Notes: generated by a model not told the origin, from the sequence alone. 64,000 nt of DNA from Sporosarcina sp. FSL W8-0480 (GCF_037963765.1 NZ_CP150166.1:3169501-3233500); one strand, 5' to 3'; counted from the stretch's first letter, positions 35,799 to 43,787 are shown. Numbers and translations: made by a program.

Positions 35799-38018
35799 TT
35801 ATTTTGCTTTGTAGCCGTTTTGTTGAGTTTCAAGTGAAACGTCGATGATGCGGCCTTCGATTGCTGGTGATAGGTCACCTTTAAGTGTTTTTACGTATTC
35901 GATGAAGTTTTCATAGTCAACGAATCCTGGTTCTGATACTTTACCTGCCTTGTATGCATTGCCAAGTGCTTCGAAACCGTCACCGCCTTTAGCTGTAAAT
36001 GCATTTGTCGCGATGAAGTATGTTTTCGTTTTATCTAATTCGACATATTTATCGCCTTCAAGGATTTGAACGGATTGGACGCGCTCGCCTTTAGCTTTCG
36101 TGCTGTCGTACGTGAACTTCATGCCGGAAATGTGAAGGAATCCGCCGCTTTCTTTTAGACCTTTTCCACCTTCGATTGCGTCAGCTCCTACACTGTGTTC
36201 AAGCGTAGCTAATAGGTCAGCACCGGAAAGCTCTGCGATTGCTAGTGCGTTACCGAATGGCATTACTTTAAGTACGTCGCCCGTTGTGATGTCGCCTTCT
36301 TCAATGGAAGTACGGATACCGCCACCGTTTTGGATAGCGATTGTCGTCTTGTCGTTAATTGACTTCGCTTTCCAAAGCATTGCGTCAGTGATCAAGTTTC
36401 CAAGGTTCGTTTCGTTATGACGTACGCTTGAAATCCCTTCGTTATTGCCGTCGCGATTTCCGTCTAACAATACAGTTGCTTTAGAACCGATTGATTCTGC
36501 TTTGATTTGCTCTACTTTTTCCGTGAATGGTGCCAATACTTCAGCTGCTTTTTTGTCAGCTGCAATTTCTTTAGTATCGATTGTGATCAACTTGCCAGCA
36601 TGTGAATAGATTTCGCCTTTCGGGTTGAACTTTACATCCAAAGTTCCAAGTGCCTTGGCATATTCATTTGCTTGTACAATTATTGTTGGTGAATTACCGT
36701 TAACTACAACTACAGGTTCGCCGATTGAGGAGTGCGTATGACCGCCGACGATGATGTCGATGCCCGCAACCTGTTTCGCAAGTTCCTGGTCATTGTCCCA
36801 TACAAGTGAATCATCGAAGCCGATATGCGTTAGTGCAATGATTTTGTTGACGCCTTGAGCTTCAAAGGCTTTTACAGAAGCTTTTGCACGCTCTATATAG
36901 TTTTCGAATTTAACTTCGCCAGTACTTGAAATAGTTGGAGTTTCTTCAGTTGTTAATCCGAAAACGCCGACTTTTTGACCGTTTACATTGATGACGATTC
37001 CGTCATAGATATGGCCGTCTTTAGAGTTAGCGGTAACATTTCTTGTTTGAAGTCCATCAAAAAGCTTGTCCTTTGAGAAATCGACGTTTGCTGAAACGAA
37101 CGGGAATTTAGCTGCTTTGATGAATTCCTGAAGTTTCAAATGTCCTTCTTTCGTGCTTCCAAGGTCGAACTCGTGGTTGCCGAATGTCATTGCATCGAAA
37201 CCAAGTTGGTTCATCATGGCAACGTCTGCCGCACCATGGAATGCGTTGAAGTAAAGGTCACCGGAGAACGCGTCCCCTGCATGAAGTAATACGTTATTTT
37301 TATGTTTGCTTCTTAGCTCATTCACGACTGTAGATACATACGGGAAGCCTGACAAGTATGCGTGATGGTCGTTCATATGCATGACCATTAGATCGATAAA
37401 GCCAAGATTTTCTTGTGCACGATATAGGAATAATGCAATTTCACCGCGTGTTACGTTATCATAGGCACCGAAGTTCGTATCGGATTTTCCTTGTGTGATA
37501 CCGGCTTTTACAAGAGCTTCAACGTATTTTGCAAAGTTTGAGTTGACGTCTTTGAATTGTGTTGATTTTACATTATTATCGACGGAAAGCTTGCCCGCAT
37601 TTGCGAGTACTTTCGCCATTTGGTTACGTGTTAATAGTTCGTCAGAGCCAAATTCATCAGCATTCAATCCGTCGATGATTTTAGCCTCGACAAGTGCGTT
37701 TACTGCCCACTTTGAACGTGCTGGAACGTCTTTGAATCCAGCTTCTTTGTAGGTTTTGTTAGGGTCGAATCCTAATGCGTTAGCGATCAGTACTGCTGCA
37801 TCAGCACGTTTGACAGAATCCGTTGTACCGAATTGGTCAGGTGTGTACCCTCTTGTGATGGCATGTGTGTATAAGAAGTCTACCGCAGCCTGATAGTTAG
37901 TAGATACATCTTTGAATGTGCTTTCGGCTGCGGAAGCCGATGGGGCTGCCACTGCAACTGCTGCTGCGGCTGCTACAATCGATGTTGCTAAAAACTTTTT
38001 GCTTTGCATTGATTTCAA
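35799..38018 (-). CDS. SLH-anchored 5'-nucleotidase / metallophosphoesterase (UshA-like)
   Basis: The product has 739 residues. A signal peptide (ending SASAAE) and three SLH repeats (about 30-205) are followed by a calcineurin-like phosphatase domain (about 208-450) with metal-binding motifs VMHMNDHHAYLSG, LLHAGDAFSGDLYF, TFGNHEFDLG, LTHIGFDDS and IIVGGHTHS, and a 5'-nucleotidase C-terminal domain (about 480-700; AIQNGGGIRTSIEEGDITTG, FIATNAFTAKGGDGF). It probably releases phosphate and nucleosides from extracellular nucleotides. The start is TTG 38018, seven bases after GAGGGGG; ATG 38009 is an alternative. Confidence 0.9.
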   Translation of the reverse strand: MKSMQSKKFLATSIVAAAAAVAVAAPSASAAESTFKDVSTNYQAAVDFLYTHAITRGYTPDQFGTTDSVKRADAAVLIANALGFDPNKTYKEAGFKDVPARSKWAVNALVEAKIIDGLNADEFGSDELLTRNQMAKVLANAGKLSVDNNVKSTQFKDVNSNFAKYVEALVKAGITQGKSDTNFGAYDNVTRGEIALFLYRAQENLGFIDLMVMHMNDHHAYLSGFPYVSTVVNELRSKHKNNVLLHAGDAFSGDLYFNAFHGAADVAMMNQLGFDAMTFGNHEFDLGSTKEGHLKLQEFIKAAKFPFVSANVDFSKDKLFDGLQTRNVTANSKDGHIYDGIVINVNGQKVGVFGLTTEETPTISSTGEVKFENYIERAKASVKAFEAQGVNKIIALTHIGFDDSLVWDNDQELAKQVAGIDIIVGGHTHSSIGEPVVVVNGNSPTIIVQANEYAKALGTLDVKFNPKGEIYSHAGKLITIDTKEIAADKKAAEVLAPFTEKVEQIKAESIGSKATVLLDGNRDGNNEGISSVRHNETNLGNLITDAMLWKAKSINDKTTIAIQNGGGIRTSIEEGDITTGDVLKVMPFGNALAIAELSGADLLATLEHSVGADAIEGGKGLKESGGFLHISGMKFTYDSTKAKGERVQSVQILEGDKYVELDKTKTYFIATNAFTAKGGDGFEALGNAYKAGKVSEPGFVDYENFIEYVKTLKGDLSPAIEGRIIDVSLETQQNGYKAK

Positions 38019-38137
38019 ATCATTTCCCCCTCTTTCGAAGTAGTAGTAAGTTTCAAAACTATTCTACCACTGAATGTGGTGTAACTCTATGGAAAACGGA
38101 AGATTGATTGTTGTGATTTTGTAAAGCGGTGGGGCGG

Positions 38138-38250
38138 ATATGCGTGAATTTGTGGATTTATGCTTATTTCGGGGAGTTTATGCTTGTTTTAGGGGATTTA
38201 TGCGTGTCTGGCAGAGTTTATGCTTGTTTCATGGGATTTATGCGTGAATA
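38138..38250 (+). repeat. TTATGC tandem array, 6 units of 20 bp
   Basis: Cores at 38138 (ATATGC), 38158, 38178, 38198, 38218 and 38238. Units alternate GTTTATGCTTGTTT and GATTTATGCGTG. It is upstream of the nucleotidase and downstream of the EamA gene. Confidence 0.9.
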
Positions 38251-38278
38251 GGAAAAGCCGTCGTTAGTGCGACGGCTT
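38251..38278 (-). terminator. Terminator of the EamA transporter gene
   Basis: AAGCCGTCG and CGACGGCTT form a perfect stem that overlaps the stop codon region; on the minus strand it is followed by TTCC and then the repeat array. Confidence 0.7.
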
Positions 38279-39178
38279 GGGAGTTGCTTTTCTTTTTTTA
38301 TATAGTTCTTCGGCAGCTCCAGACCCTAAGATAACGCCTATTATGATGAGTAGGAAGCCGAATAGGTGCCGGCCTGTTATGATTTCATCTAAGAAAAGGG
38401 CTGAGCCTGTCAGGGCGAAAAGCGTGCTTAAGTTCATGAAGATCGCGGCCTTGGCTGGTCCAAGCTGCGCGATTGAGTAGTTGTAGAGCATGTGTCCGAC
38501 GGCTGTGCTTAGGATTGCGCTTGTTGCGAATATTACCCAGAAGCTTGTCGGAACGGTTGTGAATTTGATCAGTTCACCGGGTTCTTGGATGAAGCTGATG
38601 ACGAACAGTAGTAGGCTACCTATTATAAGCATGTACGCGGTGAGTACCCGTGGGTCAAGTGTTCTTGCCGCCTTCGCGATTACCAAAAACGAAAGGACTT
38701 GTGTAAGGATGGCTAAGAAGATGAATGCGTCACCTAATTGGAGGCCGGCTATTGCTTCGCCTCCTGCAAGGACGACGGATCCGATTCCGACGAAACCGAC
38801 TGCTGCGCCGATCCATTGGATTTTGGTCGGGTAATTGCGCAGGATGAGTGCTGTGCATATTGCCGTTAGGACTGGACCGGTTCCAAGGATAAGGCTGGCG
38901 TTTGTACCGGACGTGCGGTAAAGTCCCATGGTTAGAAAATAGTGATGGCAGACGACGTTAAGGATTGCTCCGCCCACTATATATATCCATTCTTTTTTTG
39001 TTGGCAGCCGAACGATTTTGAGGGCTGCGAGGATGATGAAGACGGTTATTCCGGCAGTGAGGACACGGAGTGCGGTCATCGTGACGGGGTTCATGAAGGT
39101 GAGAAGGTATTTGAGCATTGGGAGGTTGAGTCCCCAGAGTAGCATGGTGATTGTGAGGTAGGTATATAGTTTCCACAT
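38264..39178 (-). CDS. EamA-family (DMT superfamily) transporter
   Basis: The product has 304 residues with ten hydrophobic segments in two homologous halves, the EamA/RhaT layout. The N-terminal half starts LTITMLLWGLNLPMLKYLL, and the second half includes GAAVGFVGIGSVVLAGGEAI. Such proteins export small metabolites or amino acids; substrate unknown. Start ATG 39178 follows GAAGG. It has no evident link with the SLH genes around it and is bounded by repeat arrays on both sides. Confidence 0.85.
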   Translation of the reverse strand: MWKLYTYLTITMLLWGLNLPMLKYLLTFMNPVTMTALRVLTAGITVFIILAALKIVRLPTKKEWIYIVGGAILNVVCHHYFLTMGLYRTSGTNASLILGTGPVLTAICTALILRNYPTKIQWIGAAVGFVGIGSVVLAGGEAIAGLQLGDAFIFLAILTQVLSFLVIAKAARTLDPRVLTAYMLIIGSLLLFVISFIQEPGELIKFTTVPTSFWVIFATSAILSTAVGHMLYNYSIAQLGPAKAAIFMNLSTLFALTGSALFLDEIITGRHLFGFLLIIIGVILGSGAAEELYKKRKATPKPSH

Positions 39179-39262
39179 GGTGTGATGGCCTTCTTTCTGA
39201 GTGAGTAGATGATAGAGAATAGTTTAGCATAATGGGATGGGGATTTGCGGGTTTGTGAGGAT

Positions 39263-39382
39263 TTATGCGTGATTGGCGGAGGTTATGCGTGATTTCAAGG
39301 GTTTATGCTTGTTTGGCGGAGGTTATGCGTGAGTGCGGGAGTTTATGAGTTTTTGGCTGAAGTTACGCTCGATTATCAGAGA
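39263..39382 (+). repeat. TTATGC tandem array, 6 units of 20 bp
   Basis: Cores at 39263, 39283, 39303, 39323, 39343 (TTATGAG) and 39363 (TTACGC). The last two units are degenerate. Confidence 0.85.
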
Positions 39383-39430
39383 TTTCAGTGATTTTAACTC
39401 TTAATAGATTGTGTTTAATGGGAATATTAG

Positions 39431-39460
39431 TTCGCATTCAATAATAAGGAATGATAGAAT
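39431..39460 (+). promoter_or_regulatory. Promoter of the type I toxin mRNA
   Basis: TTCGCA (39431) and TAGAAT (39455) are spaced 18 bases apart, giving a predicted transcript start near 39467 and a 55-base leader. The boxes are fair, not perfect, sigma-A matches. Confidence 0.45.
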
Positions 39461-39521
39461 AGAAGGTGCAGCTTCATAAGCGGATGAGCGGTTGGCACTC
39501 CCTTGGAAAGGGGGTGTTTAT

Positions 39522-39632
39522 ATGGTGACATACGAAGCAATTAATATACTGATTCAATTCGGTATTTTACATGCACTTTGGGCGGCAGTCCTAGTTGCAA
39601 TAATTGTGTTATGTGCCAATAGAAAAAAGTAA
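39522..39632 (+). CDS. Putative holin-like type I toxin (TxpA/BsrG type)
   Basis: This 36-residue peptide, MVTYEAINILIQFGIL then a hydrophobic helix to VLCANRKK, matches the layout of TxpA/BsrG and the Hol-Tox family: the TYEAxxxxIxFG start, a single membrane helix and a basic end. Such peptides insert in the membrane and disrupt it. The ribosome binding site GGAAAGGGGGTG lies in a predicted stem with the preceding CACTCCCTT, so the full-length transcript is probably poorly translated. Two hairpins with U-tails follow at 39629-39671 and 39720-39750. A convergent antisense RNA overlaps the 3' part. It is too short for ordinary gene finders. Confidence 0.8.
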   Translation: MVTYEAINILIQFGILHALWAAVLVAIIVLCANRKK

Positions 39633-39671
39633 CCCTCATTCCGCCTGAACAGTGTGATGGGGTTACTTTTT
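39629..39671. terminator. Bidirectional hairpin after the toxin gene
   Basis: GTAACCC-T-CAT and ATGGGGTTAC form a stem with one bulge, with a T-run on both sides (TTTTT on plus, TTTTTT on minus). It begins inside the toxin stop codon. Confidence 0.7.
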
Positions 39672-39719
39672 CACCTGCACAACTGTCAACCGCACTTCTT
39701 GCGGATGTTAGCTGCGATT

Positions 39720-39750
39720 GACTGAGCGTTCATAGCGCTCGGTCTTTTTT
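39720..39750 (+). terminator. Distal terminator of the toxin mRNA
   Basis: GACTGAGCG and CGCTCGGTC pair (one G-U) around TTCATAG, followed by TTTTTT. It lies inside the 5' end of the predicted antitoxin RNA. Confidence 0.75.
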
Positions 39751-39834
39751 AGTATATGTTTATTGTAGCATTTGTATAAGATAATTTCACTTTTTTGATA
39801 TCACGGGCATTGTTTTGTGTAGCCCCGTTGCGTG

Positions 39835-40049
39835 GATGGTGGCGGTTAACTGGCGTTTGTCAAAGCCTTTCCTCGGTAGCGGAGCGAGGGCGGTTTTCCC
39901 GAGTGAGCATAAGGAGCGGAAAGGAATTGACAAACTGGATGCACCAGGACCCTCTTGGCTTGGAACAAACACCGTTTGTTCCTGCCTACCGGCGAGGGAT
40001 ATGCGGGTGCAGGGGGATCATCCCCCTGCTGGGTCTGGGCAAAGCCAAG
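39835..40049. repeat. GC-rich block of nested palindromes
   Basis: GTTTGTCAA (39855) pairs with TTGACAAAC (39927). CTTGGCTT (39954) pairs with AAGCCAAG (40042) and encloses GGAACAAAC-ACC-GTTTGTTCC (39962-39982) and the 21-base palindrome GCAGGGGGAT-C-ATCCCCCTGC (40009-40029). No coding frame with a ribosome binding site was found. It could be a structured RNA or a collapsed repeat element. Confidence 0.55.
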
Positions 40050-40076
40050 GGACTGAATGAATGATTGTATTGTTGT

Positions 40077-40140
40077 CGCGGAGAACTTATTTGTGAATTC
40101 TCATATTTGGTCGCGCTAAATGCTTTTGACAAATTAGGGG
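40077..40140 (+). repeat. CGCGG-N27-TCGCGC module, single copy
   Basis: TCGCGG at 40077 is followed 29 bases later by TCGCGCTAAATGC and TTTTGACAAATTAGGGG. It lies 14 bases before a TTATGC array. Confidence 0.6.
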
Positions 40141-40153
40141 TTGTTTGAAGGTG

Positions 40154-40350
40154 TTATGCGTGATTCGGGTATTTATGCGTGGCTGGCTGAGTTTATGCGT
40201 GAAAAGTGGCGGTTATGCGTGAGTACGGGGATTTATGCTTGTTTGGCGGAGGTTATGCGTGAGTTCCGGGATTTATGCTTGTTTGGCGGAAGTTATGCGT
40301 GTGTTCCGGGATTTATGCTTGATTAAAAGAGTTTATGCGTTTTTGGGATG
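40154..40350 (+). repeat. TTATGC tandem array, 10 units of 20 bp
   Basis: Cores at 40154, 40173 and then every 20 bases to 40333. TTATGCGTGAGTTCCGGGAT alternates with TTATGCTTGTTTGGCGGAGG. Confidence 0.92.
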
Positions 40351-40387
40351 GAAAAGCGGACTCTCCGGTGTGGGGGTCCGCTTTTTA
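40351..40387 (-). terminator. Terminator of panF
   Basis: On the minus strand, AAAAAGCGGACCCCC pairs with GAGAGTCCGCTTTTCC. It lies right after the stop at 40391. Confidence 0.8.
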
Positions 40388-40390
40388 TTG

Positions 40391-41836
40391 TTAAAATTGG
40401 AAGGCTTTTCGCTGGATGGCGAGGGAGCCGATGATGTAGGCGAGCAGGGACAGGACGACGGGGATCGTGACTGTGTGGACGCCTAATAGGTTGCCGTATG
40501 CGTTGTTGTAGAAATGGATTGCGATGTAGCTCACTATTCCGGTGATCATGCTGAGTATTGCGCCGTATTTGTTGCCGTACTTCCAGTAGAGGCCTAAGAC
40601 GACTGGCCAGATGAATGCGGCTTCGAGTCCTCCGAATGCGAATAGGTTCAGGAAGATGAGCAGGTCGGGCGGCTGGATAGCTAGTAGGAATACGATGATG
40701 CCTAAGATTCCGGTGACGCCGAAGCTAATTTGTTTGACCCGTCTTTCTGTCGCTTCAGGTTTGATGAAGTTCAAGTAGACGTCTTTGACGATTGCCGAGC
40801 TGACTAATAATAGTAGAGAGTCGACGGTCGACATGATGGCTGCCATTGGTGCCGCGAGGACGATGCCTGCGAGCCATGGGGGCAATACTTCGAGCGCGAT
40901 TAATGGAATGACTTTATCCCCTACGTCGATGCCTGGCAAGATCGGTCTGGCGAAAACGCCGATTAGGTGCATGTTGAGCATGATGAAACCGGTGACGATT
41001 GTGCCGATTACGAGTGCCCGATGCATGGCCCGAGAGCTCTTGTAGCTCATTGCGCGTACTGCCATTTGTGGAAGGCCGACGACTCCGACTCCGACAAGTA
41101 TCCAGAAGGAGGATACGTAGGCTGCAGTCAGTGTTCCGTCTGCCCCGAATGGCGTGACGAGTCTTGGGTTTTCATTCAATAAATCCTGCATGATCGCTGG
41201 CACCCCACCCCCCGCGATGATGACGCCTATGAGCAGGACGAGCGTGCCGACGACCATAATTGCGCCTTGGACGGCGTCGGTAAGAGCGACTGCGCGAAAT
41301 CCGCCGATTGTCACGTAGACGAGGACGGAAATTGCGAAAATGAAAAGCGCTGAAGTGTACTCGAGTCCAGTGAGCGATTCAATGAGCCGCCCGCCGCCGA
41401 CCCATTGTGCGGTCATGGCGGAGAAAAGGAAAATGATAATGGCGATGGCTGATAATATCGCGACTGCCGGACTGTTGTAGCGTGCTTTCAGGAAATCAAT
41501 CATCGTGACGGCATTGTATTTCCGGCCAAGGATGGCGAATTTTTTCCCTAATATGAGCAGGACGAAATAGCCCGTTACGACTTGGGTCATGGCTAACAGA
41601 ATCCAGCCGAAACCGACAGTGTATGCAGTTCCGGGACCTCCAAGGAAGCTGGATGCGCTTCCATATGTGGCGACCATTGTCATGGCGAGGACGAACCCGC
41701 CTAATTCTCGCCCACCAAGGAAGTATTCTTGGAGGAACCCGCCGCTTGAACTCATTTGTTTCGATGCGACGAAACCGACGACGAAGATTGCAACCAAGAA
41801 AATGACGAGCGGGATGATGACTTGGATGTTCATCAT
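40391..41836 (-). CDS. panF: Sodium/pantothenate symporter
   Basis: The product has 481 residues from ATG 41836, which overlaps the stop of the preceding yhdT-like gene (ATGA) and follows AAAGGAGG. It has about 13 membrane segments of the sodium:solute symporter family (PF00474). Landmarks are YFLGGRELGGFVLAMTMVAT, GGPGTAYTVGFGWILLAM, and AAPMAAIMSTVDSLLLLVSS, which includes the sodium-site helix region. PanF imports pantothenate with sodium for coenzyme A synthesis. The pairing with a DUF997/YhdT gene is a common arrangement for panF. The coupling of the two genes supports one transcript. Confidence 0.88.
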   Translation of the reverse strand: MMNIQVIIPLVIFLVAIFVVGFVASKQMSSSGGFLQEYFLGGRELGGFVLAMTMVATYGSASSFLGGPGTAYTVGFGWILLAMTQVVTGYFVLLILGKKFAILGRKYNAVTMIDFLKARYNSPAVAILSAIAIIIFLFSAMTAQWVGGGRLIESLTGLEYTSALFIFAISVLVYVTIGGFRAVALTDAVQGAIMVVGTLVLLIGVIIAGGGVPAIMQDLLNENPRLVTPFGADGTLTAAYVSSFWILVGVGVVGLPQMAVRAMSYKSSRAMHRALVIGTIVTGFIMLNMHLIGVFARPILPGIDVGDKVIPLIALEVLPPWLAGIVLAAPMAAIMSTVDSLLLLVSSAIVKDVYLNFIKPEATERRVKQISFGVTGILGIIVFLLAIQPPDLLIFLNLFAFGGLEAAFIWPVVLGLYWKYGNKYGAILSMITGIVSYIAIHFYNNAYGNLLGVHTVTIPVVLSLLAYIIGSLAIQRKAFQF

Positions 41837-42156
41837 TTTGGTGATTCCTCCTTTGGTGTATCGACGTATGGATCCGCTTCGAGCGGGACTTCTTTTAGGA
41901 CAAATTTCGTGATGATGATGACGAGCACGCACATCAGGATGAAACCGATGACGCAGCTATAGAAAAACCAGTCGGGTAAGCCAAGGATGTATGTATATTC
42001 TTCAGGTGGGCGGGATCCTAACCCGTAGGCGAAGCCGTACCACCAGATGAAGTTGAAGATTGCGAGTGCGACGCCGATTAGGGCTTCTTTATGTGCGATT
42101 TTGAATCGCGGATCGGGTTTGTATCCGTCAGTTGGAGCTTGTTTGTTGGCGGACAT
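41833..42156 (-). CDS. YhdT family (DUF997) small membrane protein
   Basis: The product has 107 residues with two hydrophobic segments (AFNFIWWYGFAYGLG-like and WFFYSCVIGFILMCVLVIII). The N-terminal part ARFKIAHKEALIGVALA-like and the PPEEYTYILGLPDWFF motif fit the YhdT/DUF997 family, which is nearly always next to panF and may be an accessory subunit. Function is not established. Start ATG 42156 follows AAAGGAG. Its last codon and stop overlap the start of panF by four bases. Confidence 0.82.
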   Translation of the reverse strand: MSANKQAPTDGYKPDPRFKIAHKEALIGVALAIFNFIWWYGFAYGLGSRPPEEYTYILGLPDWFFYSCVIGFILMCVLVIIITKFVLKEVPLEADPYVDTPKEESPK

Positions 42157-42267
42157 TATTTGGTCTCCTTTCTTTTAGTGATCTTGAGGTTGATTATACA
42201 GGAATTTCTTGTTTTTGGGAGGGGGAATTAGAGATTTGGAGATTGAGGGAGAGGAGAGATTTGGGCG

Positions 42268-42500
42268 TTATGCGTGATTGTGGGGATTTATGCTGGTTTG
42301 CGGGGGGATATGCTTGGATAGCGGGATTTATGCTGGTTTGCGGGCGGATATGCGTGGATAGCGGAATTTATGCTGGTTTGCGGGCGTTTATGCGTGGATA
42401 GCGGGATTTATGCTGGTTTGCGGGCGGATATGCGTGGATAGCGGGATTTATGCTGGTTTGCGGACGTTTATGCGTGAGTTATAGGAATTATGCTTATTTA
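42268..42500 (+). repeat. TTATGC tandem array, 12 units, strict 40-bp double unit
   Basis: Cores lie every 20 bases from 42268 to 42488. TTATGCTGGTTTGCGGGCGG alternates with ATATGCGTGGATAGCGGGAT five times, nearly unchanged, so the recent duplication unit is 40 bp. Confidence 0.93.
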
Positions 42501-42505
42501 ATTTG

Positions 42506-42540
42506 AAAACCCGTGAATTTTGGGGTTCACGGGTTGTTTG
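42506..42540 (-). terminator. Terminator of the SLH-CAP gene
   Basis: AACCCGTGAA and TTCACGGGTT form a perfect 10-bp stem, followed on the minus strand by TTC and AT-rich sequence. Confidence 0.7.
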
Positions 42541-42545
42541 CTTGC

Positions 42546-43616
42546 TTATTTTTTTGAGAAGATGTGTACCCAGTAGGTCGTGCCGTTGTTAGATGTTGCG
42601 TAGCCGGAGCCGATGTTTGTGAAATTCGTGTTCATCATGTTTCGATAGTGGCCAGGTGAATTAATCCATCCATTGACTGCTTGTTCTGGTGTTCGTTGGC
42701 CCATTGCGATGTTCTCACCGTATGCGGTCCATGTGTAATTGAATGTGGCAAGCATGTTCCCGACTGATCCATATGTTGGGGATGTGTGGTCGAAGTAGCC
42801 GTTTTTCGCCATGTCTTCAGCTTTGATTTGCGCGATTTTGGTTAGATCAAGGTCATGTGAAAGTTGATTGACCCCTTTGGATTGACGCTCTTTATTGACC
42901 AGATTGATTGTTTCAACTGCGTTTTGCTTTACATCAATTATTTCTGGCAGAGGCGTTGGCTTTGATTTATCCACATACATTTTTCGTTTTGTATCGTACG
43001 TTATTGTACCTACTTCCCGTTTTTCATCAAATTCGAGTGCACGGCCGATGAACGCCGAGAGTTGGGCACGGGTTACTGAGGCATGAGGGTCAAATTTGGA
43101 TGCTGTCACCCCTTGTGAAATCTCTGTTTCCGCGAGTGTAATGATGTAGCCATGCCAATAATCTCTTGGTACATCGATGAATTGAGCCATATGGTTATCG
43201 TCGACGATAAGCTTGAAGCCTTCAACTATGATTTTGGCCATTTGAGCGCGTGTGAGTGGAGCGTTTGGATTGAATTTGGTTGAGTTCGCGATTATTCCCT
43301 TTTCGGCGAGCGCTTCGATTTCATTGTATGCAAAATGTGTTGGTGGGACGTCTGTGAAGTTAGATGAAAAGTTCTCGGAAGGCGATAATTTCAGTGCTTT
43401 CCCGATGATCTTGGCAGCTTGACCGCGTGTCACAGGTTGTCCAGGTTTGAAGGTGCCATCGTTGTAACCGCTGATGATGTCTTTTGAGTGGAGTTCCTCG
43501 ATTTGTGGGTAGGCCCAATAGTTTGGAGTGACGTCTTTGAATGTAGCAGCAGATGCTGAGTTAGATGCACTGACCAATAGAATTGAAACAAGTACGGTTG
43601 ATAGCCATTTCTTCAT
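42546..43616 (-). CDS. SLH protein with CAP (SCP/PR1) domain
   Basis: The product has 356 residues. A signal peptide (1-23) and three SLH repeats (about 25-200; DIISGYNDGTFKPGQPVTRG) precede a CAP domain (about 235-356) with LVNKERQSKGVNQLSHDLDL, AKNGYFDHTSPTYGSVGNML, YGENIAMGQRTPEQAVNGWI, NSPGHYRNMMNTNFTNIGSG and YWVHIFSK. This is the YkwD-like bacterial CAP form, with the His and Glu residues of the central cavity present. Activity is not settled for bacterial members. Start ATG 43616 follows GAGGAGG; ATGGTAGACAC lies upstream, close to the box seen before the amidase gene. Confidence 0.9.
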   Translation of the reverse strand: MKKWLSTVLVSILLVSASNSASAATFKDVTPNYWAYPQIEELHSKDIISGYNDGTFKPGQPVTRGQAAKIIGKALKLSPSENFSSNFTDVPPTHFAYNEIEALAEKGIIANSTKFNPNAPLTRAQMAKIIVEGFKLIVDDNHMAQFIDVPRDYWHGYIITLAETEISQGVTASKFDPHASVTRAQLSAFIGRALEFDEKREVGTITYDTKRKMYVDKSKPTPLPEIIDVKQNAVETINLVNKERQSKGVNQLSHDLDLTKIAQIKAEDMAKNGYFDHTSPTYGSVGNMLATFNYTWTAYGENIAMGQRTPEQAVNGWINSPGHYRNMMNTNFTNIGSGYATSNNGTTYWVHIFSKK

Positions 43617-43693
43617 CTAATAACCTCCTCTTTTATGTGTCTACCATTTTAGTAGATTCGGAGATGAAGAGCAAAAGAAATGGGAATTTGCGT

Positions 43694-43773
43694 TTATGCG
43701 TTTCTGCACGGATTTATGGACTTTCGTGGGCAGATATGCGCTTTTGCGGGTGTTTATGGACTTTTGGAGATTA
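43694..43773 (+). repeat. TTATGC tandem array, 4 degenerate units
   Basis: Cores at 43694 (TTATGC), 43714 (TTATGG), 43734 (ATATGC) and 43754 (TTATGG). The GG variants read TTATGGACTTT. Confidence 0.75.
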
Positions 43774-43787
43774 GGTTTGTTGGCATG

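Larger units (their letters stand above)
39625..39755 (-). ncRNA. Predicted antisense antitoxin RNA (RatA-like)
   Basis: On the minus strand, GTGAAA (39790-39785) and TACAAT (39767-39762) are 17 bases apart and predict a start near 39755. Transcription toward the toxin gene would end at the hairpin GTAACCCC...GGGTTAC followed by TTTTTTC (about 39625). The RNA of about 130 bases would cover the 3' end and untranslated region of the toxin mRNA, the arrangement of txpA/ratA. It is predicted from sequence only. Confidence 0.6.
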
